DNA of 64,000 nucleotides from Elusimicrobiota bacterium (GCA_016715645.1 JADJZR010000002.1:124001-188000); one strand, 5' to 3'; positions 29,463 to 39,300 are shown, numbered from the stretch's first letter. The notes: a model not told the origin generated them from the letters alone. Translations and numbers: made by a program.

Positions 29463-29525
29463 TGGACGCCTTGAACGCGGGGACGTTAAATGTCAAAGTT
29501 TGTCTAACTTGTCGGGAGGTCTTCC

Positions 29526-31914
29526 ATGAAAAGAATTGATCAATCATCCTGGTCCCGGATGGCAAAAACCGGTTTGGCTTTGATTGTTGGGGGAACCCCG
29601 GCGTCGGCGACGGTCCCGAACATTGAAAAGAACTCCTCCCAGGATGGATTGGACCGATCGGTTCTTCCCATCAAAGAACCCTCTTACCCCATCGTGACAG
29701 AACTGGACGCTCGGAACGCCAAAGCCCCGGCGCGGTTCAACGTAAAAGCCCCGGCCAACGCTCCGAACGTGGTCGTCGTTTTGCTGGACGATATCGGGTT
29801 CGGCCATTCCAGCGCCTTTGGGGGCCCGATCCACATGCCGAATTTGGAACGCCTCGCGGCTAACGGTCTTCGCTACAACCGGTTCCACACGACGGCGTTA
29901 AGCTCCCCGACGCGCACCGCCCTTTTGACCGGCTACAACCACCACTCCAACAACGCCGGGGCCATCATGGAAGTGGCCACGGCCTTTCCCGGGAACACGG
30001 GGATTCGTCCGCAAAGCATCACGCCGGTGGCCCAGGTGCTCCGAATGAACGGCTACAACACGGCCGCCTTCGGCAAATACCATGAAACGCCCCCCTGGGA
30101 AGGATCCGTTTCGGGTCCCTACGACCGCTGGCCCACGGGATCGGGGTTTGAAAAGTTTTATGGATTTATTGGGGGGGAAACCAACCAATGGCACCCCATG
30201 ATCTACGACGGCACCACGCGGGCCTATCCTGATGTGGAAGCGCCCGGCTACCATTTCACGACCGACATGACCAACCAGGCCATTCGGTGGATGAACACCC
30301 AGCAATCGCTCACACCGGACAACCCCTTTTACATGTATTTCGCTCCCGGCGCCACCCACGCGCCGCACCATGTGCCGAAATCATTCATTGAAAAATACAG
30401 AGGGAAGTTCGACCAGGGCTGGGACAAATTGCGTCAGGAAACGTTGGCTCGGCAAAAAAAGTTGGGCATTGTTCCCAAGAACACACGGTTGGCGCCGAAA
30501 CCGGCCGCCATCAAAAATTGGTCGGTGTTGTCTGCGGATGAAAAGAGGCTTTTCGCCCGGCAGATGGAAGTACGCCGGGTTTGCCGAACAAACCGATATG
30601 GAAGTGGGGTGGTTAATCCAGGCGATCGAAGCGCGGGGAGAAATGGACAACACCCTGTTCTTCTACATTGTTGGCGACAACGGCTCCAGCGCCGAAGGCG
30701 GCATGATCGGCATGTTCAATGAAAACACCTATTTCAATTCGGTCCAGGAGACCCTGGACATGCAGTTGCAACGGATCGACGATTTGGGGACAGAAAAGAC
30801 CTACAACCATTTCGCGGCCGGCTGGACTATTGCCGGCAACACGCCGTTCACCTGGTCCAAGCAAGTGGCTTCGAACTTCGGCGGGACGAGAAACGGGATG
30901 GTGGTCCATTGGCCCGCCGGGATCAAGGCAAAAAACCAAATCCGAACGCAGTTTCATCATGTCATCGACGTGGCGCCCACGATCTACGAAGCGACGGGCG
31001 TTCCCGCCCCCCGGATGGTGAACGGTATTGAACAACGCCCCATCGAGGGACTCAGCATGGCCTATTCCTTTGAAAACGCCAAAGCGCCCGACGCTCGGAA
31101 AACCCAGTATTTTGAGATGATCGGCAACCGCGCCATCTATCACGATGGTTGGTTTGCCGGAACCATTCACAAGGCGCCCTGGGAAGCTCAACCGCGCCGT
31201 CCTTTGGCGGAGGATGTTTGGGAGCTCTACAACGTGAACGAGGACTTCAGCCAGTCGCGCGACCTCGCCGCAAAATATCCGGACAAGCTTGAGGAGCTCA
31301 AGAAAAAGTTTATAGAGGAAGCGGTCAAATACAACGTTCTCCCCATTGATGACCGAAGCATCGAGCGTTTTGATCCCGTTATCGCAGGTCGTCCGGACCT
31401 CATGAACGGGCGCACGAAACTGGTCCTCTACGAAGGCGCGACCGGCATCCCCGAAAACGCGTTTATCAATATCAAAAACACCTCGCTGTCCATTACCGCC
31501 GAGGTCGACGTGCCGGCCGACGCCTCCGGCGTCATCCTCTGCCAAGGGGGCGACTTTGGCGGCTGGACGTTCTATTTAATGGACGGAAAACCGGCCTACA
31601 CCTACAATTGGGTCGGGTTGGAATCCTACACAGTGTCTTCTGAGACAAAAATTCCGGCGGGCGCCCACACCCTCCAATTCACGTTTGATTACAAAGGGGG
31701 GCGCGGAGCCGGCGGGGTTGGAACGCTGTTCCTTAACGGCGAGAAAATTGGCGCGGGCACGATCGCCAAAACCAACGCCAACACTTTCGGAATTGACGAA
31801 TCCGCCGACGTCGGAACGGACGAAAACACGCCTGTCTTTCCCGCCTATCACAAAAAGGAAAAATTCACCGGCCATATCCGCCAAGTCACGGTGGAAACCT
31901 TCCCGGGAAAATAA
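29526..31914 (+). CDS. Second serine-type arylsulfatase (one frameshift)
   Basis: A GGGAGG site precedes ATG 29526. The frame is intact to 'LFARQMEV' (about 30570) and resumes in another frame at 'YAGFAEQTDMEVGWLIQ', continuing to TAA 31914. The paralogue reads 'LFARQFEVFAAFVDYTD' at this point, so two bases are missing (for example TTT read as T near 30571). Corrected length is about 796 residues, matching the first sulfatase. The formylglycine motif S126-S-P-T-R130 with 'TALLTG' is canonical serine type; Asp88 and Asp89 and 'GDNGSSAEGG' are metal ligands. A signal peptide ends near 'GGTPASA'. It is probably functional and matured by the adjacent anSME. Confidence 0.9.
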
Positions 31915-31985
31915 TCGGGGAAAAATGTGTTTCAGGGATCATTGCATCATTCCAAATAGATCTGCGCGATTAAGGAGTCAAGACC

Positions 31986-34685
31986 ATGAATGCCGAACAA
32001 TTGCGTCTTCAAGAAGTGCGGGAAGGAAAGGCCGCTTGGCGGAAATGGGGGCCTTATTTGAGCGAACGCCAATGGGGGACGGTGCGCGAAGACTACAGCG
32101 AATCCGGGGACGCGTGGAATTATTTTTCCCACGACCAGGCCCGCTCCCGAGCCTACCGGTGGGGGGAGGATGGCCTGGGCGGAATTTCCGACGACCACCA
32201 GCGGCTCTGCTTCGCGTTGGCGCTGTGGAACGGCAAAGACCCTATCATTAAAGAACGGCTCTTCGGCCTCACCAACAGCGAAGGGAACCACGGGGAAGAC
32301 GTGAAGGAATATTATTTTTATTTGGACAGCACGCCCACCCATTCCTACATGAAATACCTCTACAAATATCCCCAACGGGCCTATCCGTATGACGACCTGG
32401 TGCGCACCAACAAGGCGCGGTCCCGTGATCAACGAGAATACGAGCTTTTGGACACTGGGATTTTTGACGGCAACCGATATTTTGATGTTTATTTGGAATA
32501 CGCCAAGGCAAGCGACGAAGACATTCTGGTTCAAATTTCCGCGGTCAATCGGGGTCCGGAATCGGCCGACCTGCACATTCTTCCCACGCTCTGGTTCCGC
32601 AATGACTGGGCTGGTTGGATCGATCGCCCATCGGCAAAACCGGCGCTAAGGCAGGTGAAAGGACCGAGCGGGGTCTGCCATGTGGAGACCACGCACCCGG
32701 ATCTGGGGAACCATCATTTGTATGTGGAAGGAACCGTTCCTCTCCTGTTTTCAGACAACGAAACGAACAACGCCAAACTTTTTCCGCAATATCCCAACCC
32801 GTCTCCTTATGTGAAAGACGGGATCAACGATTACATCGTTCAAGGGAAAAAACAAGCGGTCAATCCGGCCGGAACTGGAACCAAAGTCTCCTCCCACCAC
32901 AAAGTTAGTCTGGCTCCCGGGGCAACGGCGACGGTCAGGGTGCGCCTTTCCCTTAAAACGATGGAGAAACCTTTTGCGGATTTTGAGTCCATCCTCAACT
33001 CAAGAAAAGCCGAAGCGGATGATTTTTTTAAGGGGGTGACGCCCTCGACGGTTTCTCCCGACGCCGCCGCGGTTCTTCGTCAAGCGGTGGCCGGCATGCT
33101 CTGGAGCAAGCAGTACTATTATTTTGACGGGAACAAATGGCTCAAAGAACACGGAGCGCACCCCCTCATTCCCGGAAACCGTTTGTCGCGCAACCGGGAA
33201 TGGTTCCACATGATTAACGAGGACATCATCTCCATGCCGGACAAGTGGGAATATCCCTGGTATGCGGCCTGGGATTTGGCTTTCCATACTCTGCCCATCG
33301 CGCTGGTGGATCCCGATTTCGCCAAACAGCAGATGCAACTGATGTTCAATGGGTTCTACATCCATCCGACCGGTCAAATCCCGGCCTACGAGTGGAACTT
33401 TAGCGATGTCAATCCTCCCGTCCACGCCTGGGCGACCCTGTTTCTCCACCGAACCGAATTGTCCTTGCGCGGCGAGCCAGACCGAAAATTCCTCGAGTCA
33501 GCCTTTAAGAAACTGCTCCTCAATTTCGCCTGGTGGATAAATCGGAAAGATCGCTCGGGCAAGAATGTCTTTGAGGGCGGTTTCCTCGGTCTCGACAACA
33601 TCGGCCTATTTGACCGAAGTTCTCCCTTGCCGACGGGCGGCCACCTGGAACAGGCCGATGGTACGGCCTGGATGGCGCTGTTCTCTCAAAACATGCTGGA
33701 ACTTGCGGTGGAGTTGGCGGGGGAAGATCCGAATTACCAGGAAATGGTTTCCAAATTTGCCGAGCATTTCCTTTACATTGCCAAGGGGATCAACAAATCG
33801 GGAGCCGACGGCATGTGGGACGAGGCGGACGGGTTCTATTACGATGTGCTCCAGTTGCCCAGCGGAGAAGCGGTTCGCCTGAAAGTGCGCTCCATGGTGG
33901 GGCTCCTCCCTCTTTGTGCCGCGACCGTGATGGAGGGATGGCAACGGGACCGGGTGCCCCAGGCCTTGAAAGACCTGGAAACCCGCCGGCGGCAAATGCC
34001 GGAACTGTTCGAACACATGCATCCCACGGGTCCGGGGAAGATGGGGGTTAACGATCGGGGGATCATCGCACTGGTGGATCCTGAACGTTTGAGACGGATC
34101 CTCTCTAAAATGCTCGATGAAAATGAGTTCCTGAGCCCCCACGGCATTCGGTCTCTCTCCAAATTCCACAAAAATAACCCGTACATTTTCAATGTTAACG
34201 GCCAGGAATTCCGCGTGGATTATTTGCCCGGCGAATCTAACTCCGGCATGTTTGGAGGCAACTCCAACTGGCGCGGGCCCGTGTGGATGCCGGTCAACGT
34301 GCTTTTGATCCGCGCGTTGCTCCAATTTTACCTGTACCATGGGGATACCCTCAAAGTGGAATGTCCCACGGGTTCCGGACGGTGGATGAACCTTTTCGAG
34401 GTGGCCCAAGACCTGGCCAACCGATTGAACGGGATTTTCCTTAAGGACCGTCAAGGAAAACGGCCGGTCTATGGGTCCATCGAGAAATTCCAAACCGATC
34501 CCCACTGGCGGGACCATGTGCTTTTTTACGAGTACTTCGACGGAGAAACCGGGGAAGGAATCGGCGCGAGCCACCAAACCGGTTGGACAGGCCTCGCGGC
34601 CAAACTCATCCAGCTCTTCGGCGTCCTTGACGCCAAGAGCTTTTTGGAAAGTGGAAAACGAGGGGCGTTCACCAATTCAAAATGA
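31986..34685 (+). CDS. GH63-like (MGH1-type) glucosidase
   Basis: 899 residues, no signal peptide, start after AAGGAG. N-terminal part: 'WGPYLSERQWGTVREDYSESGDAWNYFSHDQARSRAYRWGEDG', a stretch typical of bacterial proteins related to mannosyl-oligosaccharide glucosidase. The C-terminal (alpha/alpha)6 region contains 'MPDKWEYPWYAAWDLAFH', 'YEWNFSDVNPPVHAWA', 'DGTAWMALFSQNMLELA', and 'NSNWRGPVWMPVNVLLIRALLQ', where the acidic catalytic residues of this clan lie. It probably removes alpha-glucosyl units from oligosaccharides or glycosides in the cytoplasm. It lies 71 bp after the second sulfatase and may share its transcript. The precise substrate is not deducible. Confidence 0.85.
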   Translation: MNAEQLRLQEVREGKAAWRKWGPYLSERQWGTVREDYSESGDAWNYFSHDQARSRAYRWGEDGLGGISDDHQRLCFALALWNGKDPIIKERLFGLTNSEGNHGEDVKEYYFYLDSTPTHSYMKYLYKYPQRAYPYDDLVRTNKARSRDQREYELLDTGIFDGNRYFDVYLEYAKASDEDILVQISAVNRGPESADLHILPTLWFRNDWAGWIDRPSAKPALRQVKGPSGVCHVETTHPDLGNHHLYVEGTVPLLFSDNETNNAKLFPQYPNPSPYVKDGINDYIVQGKKQAVNPAGTGTKVSSHHKVSLAPGATATVRVRLSLKTMEKPFADFESILNSRKAEADDFFKGVTPSTVSPDAAAVLRQAVAGMLWSKQYYYFDGNKWLKEHGAHPLIPGNRLSRNREWFHMINEDIISMPDKWEYPWYAAWDLAFHTLPIALVDPDFAKQQMQLMFNGFYIHPTGQIPAYEWNFSDVNPPVHAWATLFLHRTELSLRGEPDRKFLESAFKKLLLNFAWWINRKDRSGKNVFEGGFLGLDNIGLFDRSSPLPTGGHLEQADGTAWMALFSQNMLELAVELAGEDPNYQEMVSKFAEHFLYIAKGINKSGADGMWDEADGFYYDVLQLPSGEAVRLKVRSMVGLLPLCAATVMEGWQRDRVPQALKDLETRRRQMPELFEHMHPTGPGKMGVNDRGIIALVDPERLRRILSKMLDENEFLSPHGIRSLSKFHKNNPYIFNVNGQEFRVDYLPGESNSGMFGGNSNWRGPVWMPVNVLLIRALLQFYLYHGDTLKVECPTGSGRWMNLFEVAQDLANRLNGIFLKDRQGKRPVYGSIEKFQTDPHWRDHVLFYEYFDGETGEGIGASHQTGWTGLAAKLIQLFGVLDAKSFLESGKRGAFTNSK

Positions 34686-34736
34686 ACCATGGTTGACTGA
34701 ACCGCTGGAATTAGACGCAATGCCTGTCAGTTAAGC

Positions 34737-34820
34737 GTAGTTGCCCGATTCATCGGGCGGGTTTGAAGTGGATAAAGCGATTCATCTGATTTAAAGGCGC
34801 CCCATGAATGGGGCAACTAC
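34737..34820. repeat. Palindromic element with GTAGTTGCCC ends (repeat family 2)
   Basis: Starts GTAGTTGCCCGATTCATCGG and ends CCCCATGAATGGGGCAACTAC in inverted order, so the two ends pair and each end also forms its own hairpin. It lies in the gap between the convergent GH63 and prepilin genes. Just upstream, GCAATGCCTGTCAGTTAAGCG (34718-34737) is shared with the gap at 50.99 kb. No flanking duplication was found. Confidence 0.6.
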
Positions 34821-34863
34821 AAATCAGGCCTTAACCCGTGTTATTGCCTTTCACCGCCAAGGT

Positions 34864-35166
34864 CTATTGCACGGAACAATCCACAGTGACGGTAACCGTG
34901 GTCCGGTCAATTATGTAGGTGAAAGATTGCGGCGCGTTGGCGCAGTTGGCCAACGCGGGGGTTTCGATGAACCGTCGCATGGTCTCTTGGATCGCGCTTT
35001 GAGACAGGGCCCTTTCTTTGATGGCCAAACGCATGCGCATGTCTCCCCGCCGCTGGATGCTGATCCAGTTCGATAACGAAAGCCCTATGAGAAAAGCCCC
35101 CAAGATGAACGAGACCAGCAGAAGCGTCGCTAAACCGCCTTCCCGATGGCGGGGTGTTCTTTTCAT
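34864..35166 (-). CDS. Minor prepilin, PilX/GspK-like (lacks Glu5)
   Basis: 100 residues: a short basic leader 'MKRTPRHREG' followed by 'GLATLLLVSFILGAFLIGLSL', a hydrophobic helix like a type IV prepilin N-terminus. The mature +5 position, Glu in most pilins, is Leu here. Lack of Glu5 is typical of GspK- and PilX-type tip pilins. A helical stretch and a short Cys-containing tail follow ('LANCANAPQ', 'VTVDCSVQ'). It is the last of four genes read from 39.1 kb and overlaps the previous gene by four bases. It probably contributes to a pilus or pseudopilus tip. Confidence 0.7.
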   Translation of the reverse strand: MKRTPRHREGGLATLLLVSFILGAFLIGLSLSNWISIQRRGDMRMRLAIKERALSQSAIQETMRRFIETPALANCANAPQSFTYIIDRTTVTVTVDCSVQ

Positions 35167-35654
35167 GGAAGGTTGCAGAAAACAGCGGAAATAGAGGCCG
35201 ACGCGCTTGCCGACTTCGCCTTGACTGTCACCCGTTTGCGGTGTGTTCTATTTTCCGTTGGGACAAGTGTGTTGGCGCCATCAAGTTCAACAAACTCCAC
35301 AGTAACACTTCTCTGAAAGGGGCCCCACTTCCCACGGGGGGTAATGTCTGGTTCTGTAAAATCGGCCCAATCTTCCAATGCCACCTTGGGAGTTTCGGGG
35401 TCCCGACTGACACTGGCAGGGTTGGCGCCGTCTATGTTCATCACCACGCCTGGGGTTGAATATCTGTCCCACCGCATCTTTTGGATTGTTTCTAACAGGT
35501 CCTCGGCGGAGGCCGCGGCTTGCAGGCTTCCCATGCTCATGGTGAGCGAACGTCCGGAGTTTCCGTAAAGTTTCAAGAGGCCCAAAAGGCAAATGGAAGT
35601 CACAACCACCGTCACCATGACTTCGATAAGCGAGACGCCGCGGATGTTTTTCAT
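35163..35654 (-). CDS. Type IV minor prepilin (PilV-like)
   Basis: 163 residues. ATG at 35654 gives a classic prepilin leader: 'MKNIRG' cut before 'VSLIEVMVTVVVTSICLLGLL', with Glu at mature +5. Prepilin peptidase should cleave after Gly6. The globular part includes 'SAEDLLETIQKMRWDRYSTPG' and a beta-rich C-terminal half. It starts five bases after the stop of the larger prepilin gene and its own stop overlaps the start of the PilX-like gene, so all are coupled. PilV-like is a positional call; GspI-like is the alternative. Confidence 0.78.
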   Translation of the reverse strand: MKNIRGVSLIEVMVTVVVTSICLLGLLKLYGNSGRSLTMSMGSLQAAASAEDLLETIQKMRWDRYSTPGVVMNIDGANPASVSRDPETPKVALEDWADFTEPDITPRGKWGPFQRSVTVEFVELDGANTLVPTENRTHRKRVTVKAKSASASASISAVFCNLP

Positions 35655-35659
35655 GGGGG

Positions 35660-36910
35660 TCAGTCCGTGGGGGGATAAATGGTTCGGCTGTAGGAGAGGG
35701 TCCGATCCTCTTTCACGCGGTCGCGCACCGTCACGGTGACCCGGATCGACCGGTTGGCGCCAAGCAAGGGATCTCCAACCCAATCAATAGTAAGACGGCC
35801 GATGTTGGCCAAGGTGCTCTTTTGCGTGGGTCCGTCCCAGATCCAACCGACCAAATTGCTGAAATTATCAACTGGTCCAAAATGGGGGACGTGGGTGGTA
35901 AACCTCCGAATGTCCGGCCCCAGGGTTGGAAAGGCTCTTTGATCATCCTGGGACATGATGTACTTCTTTTCGAGAGGATCTCCCGATTGGGGGTCCGTCT
36001 GATAAAAAACCATTCCAATGTCATTTCGCTGATGCAGGTTGACGTTCGGATCGGCTGGATTAAAATTTTTTGCCGTGTCATAGTTGATGTCCGCAATGTT
36101 TTCAGCGGGGGTGATCGTGATGTTGTCAAAATATCCGACCAGATGGCGCGGGGGAATCAAGCTTGTCTGCGTTCTGAGGTACGCATTAAAATTTTGGCCC
36201 GTTCGGTTGGCGGCGGGAATCACCACGGATACATAGGTCCAATTGGGAGACACTGACGAAGCCGACACAATGTCCGAAACGGGATCCCCGTTGCCGAGGG
36301 TTAATTGGAACGCAAGCGACGCCGTCAGTGTGACTCCCCCCTCACTGTCCCCGCGCACCCATCCCGCCAAGACGTAGGCCGTATCATCGCGCAACTCTCC
36401 AAAGTCCGGGCTTCGGACGGCATAGATTCCTTGAAAACTGGTGGCGATGGCCAGGCTCCCTGTCCCGAAAAGGCGGTTTTGCGGTGTTCGGTCAATGTAG
36501 GCTTGGACGGACCCGGGGTTTGGACGTCCCATGGGAACCATAGGAACGACGGGCGCGAACCAACTGTTTCGATCGGCAGTGGAACTGGAAAGGCGAGTAT
36601 AAAACAAGTCAAATCCCGGGTCGGAAGACGTTCTGAACAAGGTGCCGGGGGCTGGATTCAAATTGAAAATGACGTTGTTGCAAAGGAGGTTCCCGAGCGT
36701 GTGTCGACGGGCGGAAAATAGGTCGTTTTCCATGAAACCCATCACCCGCTGGAGTTTGGTCAGCAGTTCAAGGCGCCTTTCCGTTGTGATCCGCTGGGTG
36801 GTGAGACCCTTTCCCAGCCAACCGAGCATTCCAAAAAAAAGCAGGATAATGGCCATGGACACAACCATTTCGGTCAAAGTAAATCCGGCGGAGAAAGTGA
36901 GGCGTTTCAT
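35660..36910 (-). CDS. Large type IV prepilin (PilW/GspJ-like) with CBM-like insert
   Basis: 416 residues. The leader 'MKRLTFSAG' is cut before 'FTLTEMVVSMAIILLFFG', with Glu at +5. Residues ~40-110 ('RLELLTKLQRVMGFMENDLF') and ~275-416 fit the J-type minor pilin body. Between them, residues ~150-270 resemble a jelly-roll carbohydrate-binding module: 'YVLAGWVRGDSEGG', 'NWTYVSVVIPAANR', 'GYFDNITI' appear in the order seen in CBM4/9-type domains. The start overlaps the stop of the VCBS-repeat gene (ATGA). The length is about double that of ordinary PilW proteins, explained by the insert. Confidence 0.8.
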   Translation of the reverse strand: MKRLTFSAGFTLTEMVVSMAIILLFFGMLGWLGKGLTTQRITTERRLELLTKLQRVMGFMENDLFSARRHTLGNLLCNNVIFNLNPAPGTLFRTSSDPGFDLFYTRLSSSTADRNSWFAPVVPMVPMGRPNPGSVQAYIDRTPQNRLFGTGSLAIATSFQGIYAVRSPDFGELRDDTAYVLAGWVRGDSEGGVTLTASLAFQLTLGNGDPVSDIVSASSVSPNWTYVSVVIPAANRTGQNFNAYLRTQTSLIPPRHLVGYFDNITITPAENIADINYDTAKNFNPADPNVNLHQRNDIGMVFYQTDPQSGDPLEKKYIMSQDDQRAFPTLGPDIRRFTTHVPHFGPVDNFSNLVGWIWDGPTQKSTLANIGRLTIDWVGDPLLGANRSIRVTVTVRDRVKEDRTLSYSRTIYPPTD

Positions 36911-39093
36911 TCCGAAATGATCGCTTGCACCGGGCGCGGCACGATCCCTCCCCTGGGATTTTGGTCGGCGGCAACCCCGGCCCCCGCTCCCCGGCCCCCC
37001 ATAATCGCTGTCCATTCTTTGTGAACGTCCGTGTCATGGGAGGCCACCGCTTGCACGCGGACGCGCGCTCGTCCCTCCCAATTGTTGATGAAGAGGCTCA
37101 ACGGAATATTCGGACCGCTTCGGACAAAATCAGTGTGACCATCCCGATTGAAATCGCCCGTGGAAACAACGATCTCCTGAGTTCGGGGTGATGTCCACCC
37201 GTCTTCTATTCCCCTGTTGTAGGGCTTGACCTCGCCAATTGCTGGGAAGACAGTTTTTTGTTTTTGCCGAACGACTTTATCGAAAGTGAAGTTCCCTGTG
37301 TTAATGAGAAATGCGGCGGCATCGGGGACTTTCAGTGAGTCTTGATAATGCTCATTCGGGTCAAACATGGACCCCTGAAACAGGCAAATGTCGATGAGGC
37401 CGTCCCCGTTTACATCGGTTAACGCATAGTCCCCGGGTTCTATACGATTCACAAGGTTGTGACTAATGCGGGTGACCCGGTCAATGGTAACGTCACTGCC
37501 ATTGGGAGTGAGTGTGTATATTTCAGATTTGTGTATGCAACCATCTGTGCAGTCGAACCGATCAATAAAAAGTTCATCAAACCCGTCATTGTTGAAATCA
37601 GCGACCATGGGGAATGAAATGTACGCACCTGCTGTCAATTCTACAGTTGTCGTGCTCACACGGAACGGATTGGCGGAGGTCCGAAGACTAATCCATGGCC
37701 TCCGTTGTTGCACCCGATTCCCAGCCAGGACCAAGGCCTCACGGTTTCCAGCCAATCGCATGCGCAGAAGTCTGTCGCCATGCACACCTTCAAAATCGAG
37801 CCGGCCACCCGATTCGTTTGTCACAGTTTGAAATGTGGCCGTCGAGATATCTGTTTGTCCCGCGGTTTCTCTGTTACGGTACCAGAATATGTCGGTGGGA
37901 GAATCATCAGCGTTGTAGGGGGTGTTGTCCACATAGGTAAACAGATCCCCCTCTTTGGGACGGGGGAGGTTGGCTGAAAATTTCGCGTCCAGATTAAAAC
38001 CACCCGCCGCGGTATATATTGTGCCGGGGTAGCTGGGGGGGAGGTGGCTGGTGAAATTGGCTCCAGCGGGACGGCGATTGTGCACCACCAGGTCCAGTCG
38101 ATCATCGCCGTCGACGTCAAAAATATTTAGGGCGTAGGGGTTGAGGGAACTAAAGGCGAAGTTCCACATGGGGGATCCCGCAACCGTTCGCGCCGTATAG
38201 AACACGACGGGCATGCGATCATGGTTGTATTCCGCAACGACATGTTGGTCGAAATTCAAGCGGCTGTTAACAACCCCACCCTCCCACCCCCGGTTTTGTA
38301 ACCACAGGATACGCCCGGCTCCTGTAAAAGGTTGAATGTTTGTGCCCGGGCTTGCACGGTAACCGTCTTTGATGTTGTTCGGTGAAAGGAGGACAATGTC
38401 CAGCCCCGTCTGCAAGGGGTTCTGTAGTCTGGCCAGTCGGATTTCTCTGCCGCCGCGAATCGTGACCGGAGAATTGTTCGGGGTAATGAAAAATAAATTG
38501 AAGTGTCCTCGGCCGTCGCCGCGTAACCAGGCCACATCGCTTCCCGTATACCCATTGAGCATCCCGGCAACAATGTTAGGAGAGGGAGGGGCGTATTCGG
38601 AAAACCCAGCGATGGAATCGCTACTCCCCCGTATGGGATCTAAAAAATAATCTGCGATTCTGCCGGTGACGTCAAGTCCAAGCAGGTTTGAGTTGCCATT
38701 GACACCGAAAAGGGCATCACCGGCCCTGAGAAAGTCAAATGCAAATTCTTCCCTCCATCGTTCGAAGTTCAGTATGTAATTCGATGGGGGGTTGCTATTG
38801 TACGCCCCGAAAGGGGGGATGCAGTCCGCCAGCAGAACGATGTCATCAATTCTGTCACCGTCCAGATCGCCCACGGCGTTGTCCACGATGTTAGTGAAAA
38901 ATCGGGAAGCGTTCGCGGGGTAATGTTGGTCGCCGCCGACGCCCAAATCGTAGTGAGAATACATGTCCGCATATATTGGATCAACAAAAGGTATATCGGA
39001 CGGTTGCCGAGCGCCACCCCACCCCGTGCCCAAAGAAACCAAAACCAATCCCAGAAAGACAAGATAAGGCCTTACCGCCCCATTCTTCCCCAT
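36907..39093 (-). CDS. Secreted VCBS/FG-GAP repeat protein (possible PilY1-like tip adhesin)
   Basis: 728 residues. ATG at 39093 follows GGAGGG and starts a signal peptide ('YLVFLGLVLVSLGTGWGG'). At least five Asp-rich calcium-binding repeats are visible: 'DLDGDRIDDIVLL', 'DVDGDDRLDLVVH', 'DFNNDGFDELFID', 'DVNGDGLIDICLF', 'DFNRDGHTDFVRS'. These are FG-GAP/VCBS blades of a beta-propeller. The protein is exported and surface or pilus associated. It heads an operon with three prepilins, each overlapping or nearly so. PilY1 similarly combines a calcium-binding propeller with genes for minor pilins, but no von Willebrand domain is present, so this is an analogy. Confidence 0.82.
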   Translation of the reverse strand: MGKNGAVRPYLVFLGLVLVSLGTGWGGARQPSDIPFVDPIYADMYSHYDLGVGGDQHYPANASRFFTNIVDNAVGDLDGDRIDDIVLLADCIPPFGAYNSNPPSNYILNFERWREEFAFDFLRAGDALFGVNGNSNLLGLDVTGRIADYFLDPIRGSSDSIAGFSEYAPPSPNIVAGMLNGYTGSDVAWLRGDGRGHFNLFFITPNNSPVTIRGGREIRLARLQNPLQTGLDIVLLSPNNIKDGYRASPGTNIQPFTGAGRILWLQNRGWEGGVVNSRLNFDQHVVAEYNHDRMPVVFYTARTVAGSPMWNFAFSSLNPYALNIFDVDGDDRLDLVVHNRRPAGANFTSHLPPSYPGTIYTAAGGFNLDAKFSANLPRPKEGDLFTYVDNTPYNADDSPTDIFWYRNRETAGQTDISTATFQTVTNESGGRLDFEGVHGDRLLRMRLAGNREALVLAGNRVQQRRPWISLRTSANPFRVSTTTVELTAGAYISFPMVADFNNDGFDELFIDRFDCTDGCIHKSEIYTLTPNGSDVTIDRVTRISHNLVNRIEPGDYALTDVNGDGLIDICLFQGSMFDPNEHYQDSLKVPDAAAFLINTGNFTFDKVVRQKQKTVFPAIGEVKPYNRGIEDGWTSPRTQEIVVSTGDFNRDGHTDFVRSGPNIPLSLFINNWEGRARVRVQAVASHDTDVHKEWTAIMGGRGAGAGVAADQNPRGGIVPRPVQAIISE

Positions 39094-39300
39094 GGCACCC
39101 TCCTCCCGCTCTCTATAATCTTTATCCCCAATTTTCACTTTTGTCAACCCAGGCCACAGACAAATTTTCGCTCGAAAGGATAAATTGCTCAGGTTCCTGG
39201 CATGCGCGCAGAGCCGGGGGTGGGATGTTGAGGTAACTTCTCGCATTTGTTCTAATAACGGCATGAAATGGATTTTTAAAAAACATCAGGAGGTCACATT

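Noticed and set aside
30613..31545. 310-residue minus-strand frame within the second sulfatase
   Set aside because: Antisense shadow of conserved sulfatase sequence, with no domain.
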